Below, one piece after another: positions 18,599 through 27,558 of a stretch of DNA of 58,892 nt; position 1 is the stretch's first letter; each line of letters opens with the position of its first letter. The notes below the pieces were generated by a model. It did no database searches. It saw only the letters and a program-made list of their open reading frames with translations, and was not told the DNA's origin. A program made the position numbers and the translations under genes. The DNA is taken from positions 1 through 58,892 of the forward strand of contig JAJTHN010000014.1 in assembly GCA_021297895.1 (NCBI GenBank), in the 5' to 3' direction. The stretch is from Phycisphaeraceae bacterium. GTDB taxonomy: Bacteria; Planctomycetota; Phycisphaerae; Phycisphaerales; UBA1924.

Positions 18599-18881
18599 AG
18601 GACGCGCGGAGCGGTCCCCAGGCCGACGGAGAATCCGGACACAAGCCGAACCTGTGGCGACAAACCTCACGACCGGCGACCCGGGCCGGCCCGGCGCGAC
18701 CGGCCCAGCGCGACCGGCCCAGCGCGCCGGGCCGATCGCTCCGAGAGAACGGGCGGTCCGGTCCGCTCAGCGGCCTGCCGAAGCGAAAGGGACCGGGCGC
18801 GGTCGTCTCCACATACCGGCAAGGACGGGCGTGTGGCACCGGTCCTGACCTTGCCCGAGTCACCCGGACGTTCTTCGCTCA

Positions 18882-19289
18882 TCATTGCCCAAGGCGTGCG
18901 CGAAGATCCTCCACCGCAGCGTGCCACTCCTTGGCATTTTCGCTTTCATCCCAGAGCTCGCGGAGTTCCGAGTTCTCACCGGCAACACGCGTAATCGCGT
19001 GGCGGGCGCGATCAAGGAGTGCCTTCGATGGCTTCAGCTTGTGCCGGTCAACCCAGTTGTCGACATCTTCGGTGTAGGAGTTCCTGACTCCGCCGCCGCC
19101 GCTCGCTCTGGCGAGAACCTCGCACGCCGCCAGCGCGATACACGCAGCCGGTGCTTCGAGATCGTCCCCGCTTGATTCCACAGAATCAAAGGCGGCCTGG
19201 ATCAAGCTGAAGTCGTCAACCAACTCGAGTTCGAACGCCCAGTCACAAGCGTCATCATTGTCGAAAGCGAAAGCTCCCCATGCGCCCAT
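18882..19289 (-). CDS. DUF4259 domain protein
   Basis: 135 residues from the ATG at 19289; GGAGAA lies about eight bases upstream. The start MGAWGAFAFDNDDACDWAFE is the diagnostic N-terminus of DUF4259, small cytoplasmic proteins of unknown function; the rest has the expected Ala-rich middle (AACIALAACEVLARASGGGG) and helical end. No signal peptide or membrane segment. It lies just downstream (in its own reading direction) of a truncated copy of tRNA-Pro and the CbrC-like gene, so it belongs to an accessory patch. Members often occur as solitary accessory genes; I would not assign a role. Confidence 0.8.
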   Translation of the reverse strand: MGAWGAFAFDNDDACDWAFELELVDDFSLIQAAFDSVESSGDDLEAPAACIALAACEVLARASGGGGVRNSYTEDVDNWVDRHKLKPSKALLDRARHAITRVAGENSELRELWDESENAKEWHAAVEDLRARLGQ

Positions 19290-19329
19290 GGACAAGTTCT
19301 CCTTCCGCTCGCGGCTGACAAAGTCGGAA

Positions 19330-19361
19330 GAATCAGGGTGACAGGATTCGAACCTGCGACC
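19330..19361. repeat. Perfect 32-bp copy of the tRNA-Pro 3' end (att-like)
   Basis: Bases 19330-19361 are identical to 20006-20037, which span the last 29 bases of tRNA-Pro (T-arm and acceptor 3' strand) plus three flanking bases. Identity ends sharply on both sides. A tRNA 3'-end duplication of this kind is what site-specific integration of an island leaves behind. The two copies enclose about 640 bases with one gene. Confidence 0.85.
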
Positions 19362-19385
19362 CGATGCCACGCCCGCCGGGAATGT

Positions 19386-19931
19386 TCAGGTGCAGTCCTG
19401 ATACCCGCCGATAGCTCCGCAGCGGAGACACCTGAAGAGATAGGCCGTTGGGCCACTGTGCTTGTCCAGATCCTTGAAGAACTCTTCCCACTCAAGGTCG
19501 GAGGTGATTCCGGTCGACTCGCGAATGGCCGCGATCGCCCGCTCGCCGGCGGCCAGAAGTTCCTTGTGACCCGCGCGACCGATGAAGCACCCGGCCTCCT
19601 GGCAGTGCGACCACCACCGCTCCTGCTGCCACCCCGAGAAGCCCGGGGTTCGATGAGCGATCTCATCAACCGAGGCCTGTGGAACCGGATCCCACTCTCC
19701 GCCGCCAATTTCCACATCATCCTGGAATGTCGCTCCCAGTTTCTCATGCGCGGAGCCGTCGGCGATGCACCAAGGACAGATGCACTCGCTGTACTCTTCC
19801 TCCGAGTAAACCGGACCAACGTACACAAAGCCACGCGCTCGTTTGCAGCAAACGCAAACGTTCGTTGACTCCTCAACGGAGCCCGTGCCCAGAGGATCGG
19901 CGTGAAACCTGAAACTCGGCAACTGGTCCAT
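19386..19931 (-). CDS. CbrC (UPF0167) family protein
   Basis: 181 residues from the ATG at 19931, with GGAG about eight bases upstream. It starts MDQLPSFRFHADPLGTGSVE and carries two Cys pairs, CVCCKRARGFVYVGPVYS and CICPWCIADGSAHEK, then CQEAGCFIGRAGH, and a final LFRCLRCGAIGGYQDCT; these are the features of the CbrC/UPF0167 family, named after an E. coli gene linked to colicin E2 tolerance. The Cys pairs probably bind zinc. Biochemical role unknown. The gene is the only one between tRNA-Pro and the duplicate of its 3' end, so it is probably the cargo of a small integrated islet. Hand counts on three lines give 53-60% G+C, below its neighbours. Confidence 0.8.
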   Translation of the reverse strand: MDQLPSFRFHADPLGTGSVEESTNVCVCCKRARGFVYVGPVYSEEEYSECICPWCIADGSAHEKLGATFQDDVEIGGGEWDPVPQASVDEIAHRTPGFSGWQQERWWSHCQEAGCFIGRAGHKELLAAGERAIAAIRESTGITSDLEWEEFFKDLDKHSGPTAYLFRCLRCGAIGGYQDCT

Positions 19932-20008
19932 GAAGTCGCTCCGTGAATTGTCCCGGCGGCGCTCCACATCCACCGGTCGCGGATTGTCGCGGCGCGAGGA
20001 ACTGCGAA

Positions 20009-20083
20009 TCAGGGTGACAGGATTCGAACCTGCGACCTGGTGGACCCAAACCACCCGCTCTAGCCAAGCTGAGCTACACCCTG
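20009..20083 (-). tRNA. tRNA-Pro (TGG)
   Basis: Reverse strand: acceptor CAGGGTG pairs with CACCCTG, anticodon stem GGTGG/CCACC with loop TTTGGGT (anticodon TGG, proline), T-arm GCAGG-TTCGAAT-CCTGT, discriminator A, no encoded CCA. Its 3' 29 bases are repeated at 19333-19361, marking an integration site. Confidence 0.93.
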
Positions 20084-20190
20084 CTGACCGGCAACGGTAC
20101 GCCGTGTCGCCAGCGAACGCGGCCGGTGCATTCGCTCGGTTCGCGAAGGCATCGGCCGCGGCACGGGCGCATCAGAGCGGCACCGAGGGA

Positions 20191-23100
20191 CTACTCGCCG
20201 GGCAGTTCCTGGAAGAGCAGGATCCGGGGCTTCTGGCCGCGGGTGGTCACGTTCGAGCGATCGACGACCATGAAGTACCGCCGCTCGAAAGTCGGCACCA
20301 TCGGGTCGGCGAACCGCGGGTCCTCCTCAGAAGCCGTCGCCGTCGTGACGGGCGAGAGCCCCTCGACGTCCGACGGGGTGTAGCCCATGACCGTGAACCA
20401 CACGCCGAAGATGTCCGAGCGGACCGTGAGCGTTTCGACCGCGGACGCGGCGATGTCCAGCTGCCGCTGCCAGGAGCCGGGCGCGTTGCCGACGCCGATC
20501 TCTCCGCGCTGCGGCGCGCCCTCGGAGGTCCGCGGGATGTAGTAGTCGCTCAGGAAGCCGAAGAGGCCGTCACCGGTGGCGTTGTTGGGGGAGATCGGAG
20601 CGTCGGTCGGATTCCGCCGCGCGAGGTAGTCGATGCTGAGTTCGGCGCTGCGATCGGCGCTCTGCGAGGGGGAGGGGGGCGCGAAGTCGGCGTTCATCCG
20701 CGCGGCGAGCAACTCGCCGATGGACTGCAGGCCGGGCGTCTCACGGATGGGCTCATAGACGCGCGGACCGCCGACCGCCGCAAGGCTGTCGAAACGGAAC
20801 CCGGCGACTCGCCGGCCGTTGTCATCCCCCGGTCCGAAGGCATCACCGGAGGCGTCATTGTTGTCTCGGAAGTCCACGACCAGACGGTTGTTGAAGTCGG
20901 ACCCCACCGGACGCGTCTGCACACGCGCCTTGTCGCGATAGGCGATGATGGATGCGGCCATATCGAACGGCGTCGAGGCCGGATCGTACAGCGGATCGGC
21001 CATGTTGGCGGATGCGTTGCCGTAGACGCTTGCGCTGCTCGAGGCCCAGCCAGCGACATCGGGCGAGAGCAGACCCACGGTCCGCAGGACGCTCAGCGGC
21101 GCGGTGTTGACGTTGATGCGACCCTGATAAACGCGCTGGAGCGAGCCGTACGGCTGCGTGCGGAAGTTGTTGAGGATGTTCAGGGCAAAGGGGATGCCCA
21201 GACCGATGGGAGTTTCTGGTGGGTCTGTCCGAGGCAATCCTTCGTCATCAACGTCCAACACACCATTAGGCACGAGATCGTTGAACGGGATGAAGCGGTC
21301 GATGAACAGCTGGCCGCGGTCGAAGGCGCCCCTATCGATCGTCTTCTTACCGCTGCTGTCGACCTGATCGCTCGCCCCCGCGAAGGCGTAGACAAACTGA
21401 TCGGGTTCGAGCGTCCTTGACCCGCCGCCGACGGGTGATTCGGCGGTGACATCTCTGAAGAGGTGGCCGTCATAATCCGCGGCGAGCGCCAGTGCTTCGG
21501 ACAGGGTCGTCCACTGAAGGTCAAGATTGCGCGGATCCGTGCGCTCGGTCACATCGGTGAGCCGGAGCATCGGATCGTGCCACGGACCAACCGCCAGCGG
21601 GCGGAGCAGGTCCGTGCTCAGCAGCGGCGGGAGGTCGCCGGGCTCATCGGAACCGGTCGGCCCCGGCAGGCGGCGGCCCTGATAGATCTGGACGTAGCGC
21701 TCGTTGTAGTCCTGATTGCGGCCGGTACTGCCGCCGGCGATATTGTCGCCGGGCCTCTTTTCCAACGGACTACTGCGATCTTCACCACGGTTCTTGATCA
21801 ACTGCAGGACCAGAATGAGACGTACATCCGAGGTGCCGCTGAGTTCATTCACGACGTCGGCAATGTCACGAGAGAGGTAGACGCCCCGAGACGTGACAGC
21901 GCCATCGCTCTCCGGGAACTCATCGATGTCGAGCGATGGCCTCTGCGGATGCGGCGTTTCGGGCTCGGCCTGATTGAGCGACGACCGCGCGCGGATCCGA
22001 GAGCCATCGGACGCCTGGATGTTGCTCTTGACCTCAAGGCAGAATGCCGGGACCGCGCCGAGGGGGGTCTCGGACAGCGTCACGGGCGATCCGCGGTCAT
22101 TCGGACGGAAGATGGACGCGAAGCGAACGACCGAATAGCCGGTATTGTCCGCGGCCGTGGTCCGCGTGCCGCCCTGAGCATTGTCCGGCCCCGCGGCGGT
22201 GCGAGCGATGTCGAACTCGGTCGCGTCGAGCCGCACGGAGAGCGTTCCCGCGGCATCATCGCTCGGGGCGTTGAACGGATCACGCAGTCGGTCAACCAGG
22301 TAGTCGTTGCCCGGCTTCCTCGTCCACTGGGCGCTGTTGATGTTGTCGATGCCCGTGCGTGCCACGCTGGGATCGGGTGAGTCGACGCGCCGCCAGAGAC
22401 GCACCGTGCGGTTGGACTCGGCGGCGACCTTCGCCGCAGTGCTCTGGCGGAACGGGGCCGTGATCACGAAGTCGTAGTCCTGTTCTGAAATAGTGGTCGG
22501 ATCAACATCCGCGCCCGTCTCCGGGTTAAAGAGCACGCCCGTGACCATGCTGGTGTCATCGCCGGGGATAAGCACCTGACTGCGGATCATGCTCAAGACC
22601 GTTCTCGTGAACCGCTCCGTTCCGGGATTCAGCGTCCCGCGATTGAACGAGCCGCGGACCGCGGCACCGACACGACGGGCGATCTCATCGATGTCGGCGG
22701 GCAGGAGGATGACATTCACCGTCTTGCCGGCGCGAACAACCGCGCCGCGACGCTGCGAAGATCCATCAGGATCCGAGATGTCGTCGACCTGCAGCTTGTA
22801 CGTCCGGCTGGCAAAGTCGATGTAGTACCGGAAGTCCGTGCCGTTGATCGCATCGGTGCGGGCGGTGCCGAACTCATCGACCGCGCTCAGTGCGATGTCC
22901 TCGGACCACGGGTTGTGGATCTGGATGACCGCGAACTCAAAGAGGAAGTCGGCGTTGGAGTTCTCGACACCGCCCTGAATCGTGATCTCGCTGCTCGTTC
23001 CCGGATCGCCGGGTGCCGCGCCCGGCTGGAACTCTTCATCACCGCCCGCACCGCTCCACATGTCCGTGTAGAAGCCGAAGGTCGCGGCGCCGACGACAAA

Positions 23101-25770
23101 CGGCTGCGGCGTGACGGCGAAGATGTTGACCGCACGCGAGGTGAGGTTCTCGTTGTTCGGCGCGATCGCGAGCTTGCTCACCAGCGGTGTGCCCGAGTTG
23201 GTCCGCGGCACGCTGCGGTTGAGATCGAGCGGGAAACTGAACGCCACGTTGGCGTCACGGTGGCTCGTGAACGCCTGCCAGTACGGGAAGTCGGGCTGGC
23301 CGTCCTGGTTGATGTCGCGGCCCGCGCCGGGGAGCGGGTCGCCGTCGTTGTCCTCAAGGGCGGGACGGGAGCTCTCATCGATGAGCAGCGTCGCCGCGAA
23401 GAGCGTGTCGCGCGGGGCGAACGGCGCGATTCCCGCCGGCGCGCCGGCCGGCGGAAGCGGGATGTACCGCGAGGCGAGCAGATTCAGCGTCATGTGGGCC
23501 GAGGTGCGCAGAGCGAGCTCGGCGGGGTTGTTCTCAACGCCCCTGCGAGAGCCGCCGTAGTGCAGCACCCGCATGTTGTTGGCCGCGGGCTGCTCGGACC
23601 GCCACGCGGCGGCGAGCCGGCGCGATCCGTCGCCGGGGGCCGTGAGGCCGGCGAACGGCATGAGCGCATCGGCATAGCCCTGGAAGATCCGGTTGGCGGC
23701 CTCGGTCATCGAGGCCAGACGCGAGGCATGAACCGCGGGAGTGACCCGCGGGTCCTGGCCCGGATCGGCATCTCGATTGTTAACGCTCGGCAGGTCGCGG
23801 GCCACGTAGACGCGGCTCATCGCCTCGCTGATGTCCAGCCGCAGTTCGCCATCGGTCAGCGTCAGCGGGCTCGCGCCCGCCGGCAGAATCGTCGTCGCGA
23901 TCGGACGGTCGCCGCTGATGGTCGTGAGCCTGGAGCGGACATCCATGTTCGCGAGCGCACGCTGCGCCCGATAGTCCAGCGGCTGGTCGTGCTCGCTGCG
24001 GGCTCCGGCGGCCGAATCCGGCGTGAGCGACCGCTCGACGGCCAGCGGGCGGTTGCTCCGCATCGGGCCGAGGTTCCGATCGGCCGAAATGGGTTGATCG
24101 TTCAGGGACGGGCGCTCCTCGGCGGAGCGCCCGTCGAGAACGACCTCAAGGCGGGAGAGCGTCTCGCTGTTGTTGCGGCCGTTGAAGGTGCGAAGTTCGA
24201 GTTCATCGGCCAGGCCGAAGGTGCTCGAGAAGCCGAGCGTCACGCTGGCCGAGGCGGGCTGGCTGACCACACCCGCGGACGGATCGCTGCCGGTCACGCG
24301 GTACAACTCCGCACGCTGCAGCGGGGCAAGGCCGCCGACGACGCCGGCGTTCTGGTACGCCTGCGATGCGAACGCGGGCGCGGGAGGAACCCGCCCGGGC
24401 GCGAAAAACTCCGCCGGGCCGACGGACCCGCGCTGGGCCGCGAAGAGCAGGGACGAGAATGCCGACTCGCCGATTCGGGTCGCGCGTTGAACGTCGATGG
24501 ATTCGTACAGCGCAACGCCCTCACGCGGCGTCGGCTGCGGGATCTGGCCGAGCGGCTCGAGCGTGTTCTGGAAGACATCGCGAAGGGTCAGCAGCCGCTC
24601 GAGGCTGACATCCGCCGGAGTCAGGCCCACGGGAAAGAGCGGATCGGCGAACTGGCTATTGGTGGCGTTCGGCGTCCGCTGCGAGGCCTTGCGCACGTCG
24701 TTCCGCGCGGTGTTGACGTTGACGAGGCCGGAAAGGTCGATCGCGCGTGCGGCGACGAACGTGCGCACGCCGGGAGTCTCGGGGACGATCGGTCGGGCGC
24801 GATCGGGCTCGGAGGCATCGATGAGTTCGAAGATGCGGGCATCGGCGATGCCGTCGCCATCGGTATCGCGCCACTGGTTGTCGATGCGGCGAGGGTCGCC
24901 CGCGATGAAGCGGGGGTCGTTCATCGGCCGCGCGGCGCCACGCTGACGGGCGGAGAAGTGCGCGGGCCGATTGGGATCGGCGTTCTGATCGCCGCGATCG
25001 AGATTGCTGACATATCGGCCGGTCGGACCCGATGGCGCAAGAGGAGTGTCGAGGAGTGTGACCAGTTCGCTCGTGCGCGGCCGGCCCTGCCGGTCAGCGC
25101 CGAAGCCGACTTCGGCATTGAAGTTGCCGCGGATCGCCGCGAGGTTCACGAAGCGGCCATCGGGCGCGAAGTTCGAGATGTGCGCCCAGTCGGTGAAGTC
25201 GATGTAGAGCCGAGCCGGGTCGGTCGGAGCGTCTCCCTCATAGTTGAGGAACGTCGGCTCGGCCGCGGCGAGGAACGGCGTCCCGCCCGTGCGCGGGTCC
25301 GTCGGCTCGCCGGTGACCCACGGCGTGCTGATGTTGCCGCTCGGATCGAACCGGCGAGCCGGCCACTCCGGCGTTGGACCGGTGGCGATCTCCGTCGAAG
25401 TGAGTCCTGCCGGCGCGCCGGGATTGACCGACAGCATCTGCTCATCGGTCGACGGATAGTCCCACGCCTTGCGCACCACATGGTCGTTGCCGAGCACATC
25501 GCGCTGCAGCACCACGGACGTTGCACCATCCGCGATGACCTGCGCCAGATAGTCGCGCACGCTCTGGCTCTGCGTGGTCAGTTGCACCCGCGCCTGCGAT
25601 GCCGCGCCGCTGCGGCGATCGTTCTGACCGAGCGTGACGTACACCACGACCATGATCGACATGAGGGCCAGCACACCGACTGCCAGCACGAGGACTGAGC
25701 CCCTGCGTCGCGCTTGGGCGACGGGCAGCGAGGTGCCGGCGAGGTTCGTCAATGTCGTTGTGTTGATCAT
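20191..25770 (-). CDS. Giant GspK/PilX-like pseudopilin
   Basis: 1859 residues. The start MINTTTLTNLAGTSLPVAQA leads to ARRRG followed by SVLVLAVGVLALMSIMVVVY, a class III pilin signal with cleavage after Gly. There is no Glu at mature position 5, which is typical of GspK. GspK normally has about 320 residues, so this is nearly six times longer. Later parts show K-like features, such as short motifs on assembling helices (ARAIDLSGLVNVNTARNDVR, VYQGRINVNTAPLSVLRTVG: the NVNTA motif of GspK occurs twice). Large intervening regions are Asp/Asn/Arg-rich and have no clear match. It would cap a pseudopilus. It is the last gene of the cluster, 187 bases after the J-like gene. Confidence 0.75.
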   Translation of the reverse strand: MINTTTLTNLAGTSLPVAQARRRGSVLVLAVGVLALMSIMVVVYVTLGQNDRRSGAASQARVQLTTQSQSVRDYLAQVIADGATSVVLQRDVLGNDHVVRKAWDYPSTDEQMLSVNPGAPAGLTSTEIATGPTPEWPARRFDPSGNISTPWVTGEPTDPRTGGTPFLAAAEPTFLNYEGDAPTDPARLYIDFTDWAHISNFAPDGRFVNLAAIRGNFNAEVGFGADRQGRPRTSELVTLLDTPLAPSGPTGRYVSNLDRGDQNADPNRPAHFSARQRGAARPMNDPRFIAGDPRRIDNQWRDTDGDGIADARIFELIDASEPDRARPIVPETPGVRTFVAARAIDLSGLVNVNTARNDVRKASQRTPNATNSQFADPLFPVGLTPADVSLERLLTLRDVFQNTLEPLGQIPQPTPREGVALYESIDVQRATRIGESAFSSLLFAAQRGSVGPAEFFAPGRVPPAPAFASQAYQNAGVVGGLAPLQRAELYRVTGSDPSAGVVSQPASASVTLGFSSTFGLADELELRTFNGRNNSETLSRLEVVLDGRSAEERPSLNDQPISADRNLGPMRSNRPLAVERSLTPDSAAGARSEHDQPLDYRAQRALANMDVRSRLTTISGDRPIATTILPAGASPLTLTDGELRLDISEAMSRVYVARDLPSVNNRDADPGQDPRVTPAVHASRLASMTEAANRIFQGYADALMPFAGLTAPGDGSRRLAAAWRSEQPAANNMRVLHYGGSRRGVENNPAELALRTSAHMTLNLLASRYIPLPPAGAPAGIAPFAPRDTLFAATLLIDESSRPALEDNDGDPLPGAGRDINQDGQPDFPYWQAFTSHRDANVAFSFPLDLNRSVPRTNSGTPLVSKLAIAPNNENLTSRAVNIFAVTPQPFVVGAATFGFYTDMWSGAGGDEEFQPGAAPGDPGTSSEITIQGGVENSNADFLFEFAVIQIHNPWSEDIALSAVDEFGTARTDAINGTDFRYYIDFASRTYKLQVDDISDPDGSSQRRGAVVRAGKTVNVILLPADIDEIARRVGAAVRGSFNRGTLNPGTERFTRTVLSMIRSQVLIPGDDTSMVTGVLFNPETGADVDPTTISEQDYDFVITAPFRQSTAAKVAAESNRTVRLWRRVDSPDPSVARTGIDNINSAQWTRKPGNDYLVDRLRDPFNAPSDDAAGTLSVRLDATEFDIARTAAGPDNAQGGTRTTAADNTGYSVVRFASIFRPNDRGSPVTLSETPLGAVPAFCLEVKSNIQASDGSRIRARSSLNQAEPETPHPQRPSLDIDEFPESDGAVTSRGVYLSRDIADVVNELSGTSDVRLILVLQLIKNRGEDRSSPLEKRPGDNIAGGSTGRNQDYNERYVQIYQGRRLPGPTGSDEPGDLPPLLSTDLLRPLAVGPWHDPMLRLTDVTERTDPRNLDLQWTTLSEALALAADYDGHLFRDVTAESPVGGGSRTLEPDQFVYAFAGASDQVDSSGKKTIDRGAFDRGQLFIDRFIPFNDLVPNGVLDVDDEGLPRTDPPETPIGLGIPFALNILNNFRTQPYGSLQRVYQGRINVNTAPLSVLRTVGLLSPDVAGWASSSASVYGNASANMADPLYDPASTPFDMAASIIAYRDKARVQTRPVGSDFNNRLVVDFRDNNDASGDAFGPGDDNGRRVAGFRFDSLAAVGGPRVYEPIRETPGLQSIGELLAARMNADFAPPSPSQSADRSAELSIDYLARRNPTDAPISPNNATGDGLFGFLSDYYIPRTSEGAPQRGEIGVGNAPGSWQRQLDIAASAVETLTVRSDIFGVWFTVMGYTPSDVEGLSPVTTATASEEDPRFADPMVPTFERRYFMVVDRSNVTTRGQKPRILLFQELPGE

Positions 25771-25957
25771 GTGATTGCTCGATTCGTGAGAACTTCAGGA
25801 CCTTGGTCGTCGTCTCGGGGCCGGACTTGCCCGTCCGCACCCGCCCCCACTCTTCACCCTTCACCCCGCCGCTCCCGCGCGCTGCCTGCGCATCGTCCCG
25901 GGCCACGATCCGCGCCGCGATCCGGGCCGGCGGTTCGCCCAGCGGGCGAGTGCCGGA

Positions 25958-27553
25958 TCAGTTGGTCTGCCCCGCGGCCCGCTCGGGCAGGCGGAAGACG
26001 AACTGGAACGTCTGCTCGATGGTCGGATCACCGGCATCGGCGAGCGTGATCGACACGCGGAGCAGCTTGGGCCAGGGCCACTCGATCGTGTCGGGATCCT
26101 GCAGGCTGAGCCTTCCGGTCTGCGCCCGCCGCGCGGCCTCATCGGCCGACAGCGAGCGCTCAAAGTCGAACTCGTCGCGCTGTGGGCCGATCGTTCCGGG
26201 CTGGAAGGTCGGATCGGTGAATCCGAAGTAGTGATACTGAACCCCCGCGCTCGCCCCGGGAGAGATCGCAAACGCGAACTGCTCCATCTCGGTGCTGGAG
26301 GCGGGATCAGGGTGCGTGCCGATGCTGCCGTCCGGCCGCGCGTAGGTCTGCGAGAACGGGAACTGGGTCGTGGGAGCGAAGGGCCGATCGATGCTGTACC
26401 AGACGATCTGGTTGAACGTGGGCGAACTGGTCCGAGGATCGCGCTCGCCGAAAGACCATTCAACGATGAAGTCGGTGCAGCGCTCCATGAACGCATGGCT
26501 GGCCAGCATCAACTGATCGGCCCGCTGCGTTTCGGTGCGCTCGGCCCAGCCGATGCCCAGAAGGTTGGGCGGACGGGCTTCGACGCGGATGCGCTGCGGG
26601 ACGGTGCCGTCGGAATCCGCCGGCATCGCGTCGCGCATCCACGCCTGCTGATTGGTGATCCGCTGCACAACACCGGCGAGACTGGTCTGGTTCGAGGCGG
26701 TGTACGTGCCCGTGAACAAGAGCGGGCTCTGCGACTCCTGAACGATCGTTCGCACGGTGGCCAGATCAACCGAGGCGATATCGACCAGCCCGCTGGAGAA
26801 CAGCGGCCGTTCCCGGGCGTCGCGCATGGGCTGATTCTCGATGCTCGAGGTCTCGGCGAACCTGCGGAAGATGTGGCTGGCCGCGGGCTGCAGCCCAACC
26901 TGCATGGTGTTGTCTTCCTCGCTCGCGTCGTTGATGTTCGGGTCGTCGATCCGACGGATCGAGCCCGGCGGGAGCAGCAAGGTCGCGTGACGCGCGAGGA
27001 TCCACTCCGACGCGTACAGGTTCCCGCCCGGCTGACCCAGCGCCGGCGGAACCGTCGGGTCCGGGCGATCGTTCGTATCGTCGAGCCTGAGCGGCTCGGC
27101 GAACTCGGCATTGGCCGGATTGCGACGGTGGCCGTGACCCCACCAGATGCGTGCCTCGTTGCTGACCGGCTCGACGAACCTGCTGCGGGCCGGGCGCTGG
27201 CTGCGGAACTCGCCGCTGGCGAAGAACATCAGTTCGTCCGCCCGCCGCGGCCGCGGGTTGGCATCGCCCCGATAGCCCTGCACCGCCGCGCCGTTGTTGA
27301 CACGCTGATTGCGGATGACCAGAAACCCGTCGCGCGTCATGCTGGCGATGTCCGACGCCAACTGGCGCTCGAGCGCCGCGGCGGTGGACGTGAGCGTGCT
27401 CAGTCGCTTGCCTTGGCTGACGGTCTGTCCCGTCGCGCGGAAGATCTGCGCGATGCCCACGGCCAGAAGGGCCACGGACACCAGCGCGATCGTCAGCTCC
27501 ATGAGCGTAAAGGCCCGACGCTCGCACGGACTGTGTGTGTGTTTGCTGCTCAT
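25958..27553 (-). CDS. GspJ/PilW-like minor pseudopilin
   Basis: 531 residues. N-terminus MSSKHTHSPCERRA then FTLMELTIALVSVALLAVGI, a type III pilin signal with Glu at mature position 5 but Ala, not Gly, before the cleavage site. The rest is a large soluble domain with Asp/Arg/Pro-rich segments; near the C-terminus VSITLADAGDPTIEQTFQFV resembles the end of GspJ/PilW proteins (a beta-strand pair). Usual GspJ length is about 200 residues. The start codon is 5 bases after the I-like stop, so translation is probably coupled. Naming by position and by the N-terminal helix is tentative. Confidence 0.72.
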   Translation of the reverse strand: MSSKHTHSPCERRAFTLMELTIALVSVALLAVGIAQIFRATGQTVSQGKRLSTLTSTAAALERQLASDIASMTRDGFLVIRNQRVNNGAAVQGYRGDANPRPRRADELMFFASGEFRSQRPARSRFVEPVSNEARIWWGHGHRRNPANAEFAEPLRLDDTNDRPDPTVPPALGQPGGNLYASEWILARHATLLLPPGSIRRIDDPNINDASEEDNTMQVGLQPAASHIFRRFAETSSIENQPMRDARERPLFSSGLVDIASVDLATVRTIVQESQSPLLFTGTYTASNQTSLAGVVQRITNQQAWMRDAMPADSDGTVPQRIRVEARPPNLLGIGWAERTETQRADQLMLASHAFMERCTDFIVEWSFGERDPRTSSPTFNQIVWYSIDRPFAPTTQFPFSQTYARPDGSIGTHPDPASSTEMEQFAFAISPGASAGVQYHYFGFTDPTFQPGTIGPQRDEFDFERSLSADEAARRAQTGRLSLQDPDTIEWPWPKLLRVSITLADAGDPTIEQTFQFVFRLPERAAGQTN

Positions 27554-27558
27554 GGTTG

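Larger units (their letters stand above)
17711..18881. other. 1.17-kb repeat-rich region without a gene
   Basis: I see no gene here. Long open frames exist on several strands, but they follow three tandem repeats whose units create Arg/Pro-, His/Cys- or Trp/Thr-rich peptides. Besides the 11-bp and 21-bp arrays there are two exact units of the 14-bp motif GCGCGACCGGCCCA (18694-18721) plus a partial third. At 18833-18845 a 13-mer, GTGGCACCGGTCC, repeats a sequence at 885-897. Confidence 0.6.

Noticed and set aside
18044-18848. Peptide repeats such as HLWTRGE or SPRVHKC
   Set aside because: They come from a 21-bp array whose period keeps all frames open; no start site, no family, and frames on both strands look equally good.
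22915-25698. 927-residue open frame on the + strand
   Set aside because: It is antisense to the giant GspK-like gene, Arg/Glu/Val-rich and has no family motif; a by-product of high G+C.
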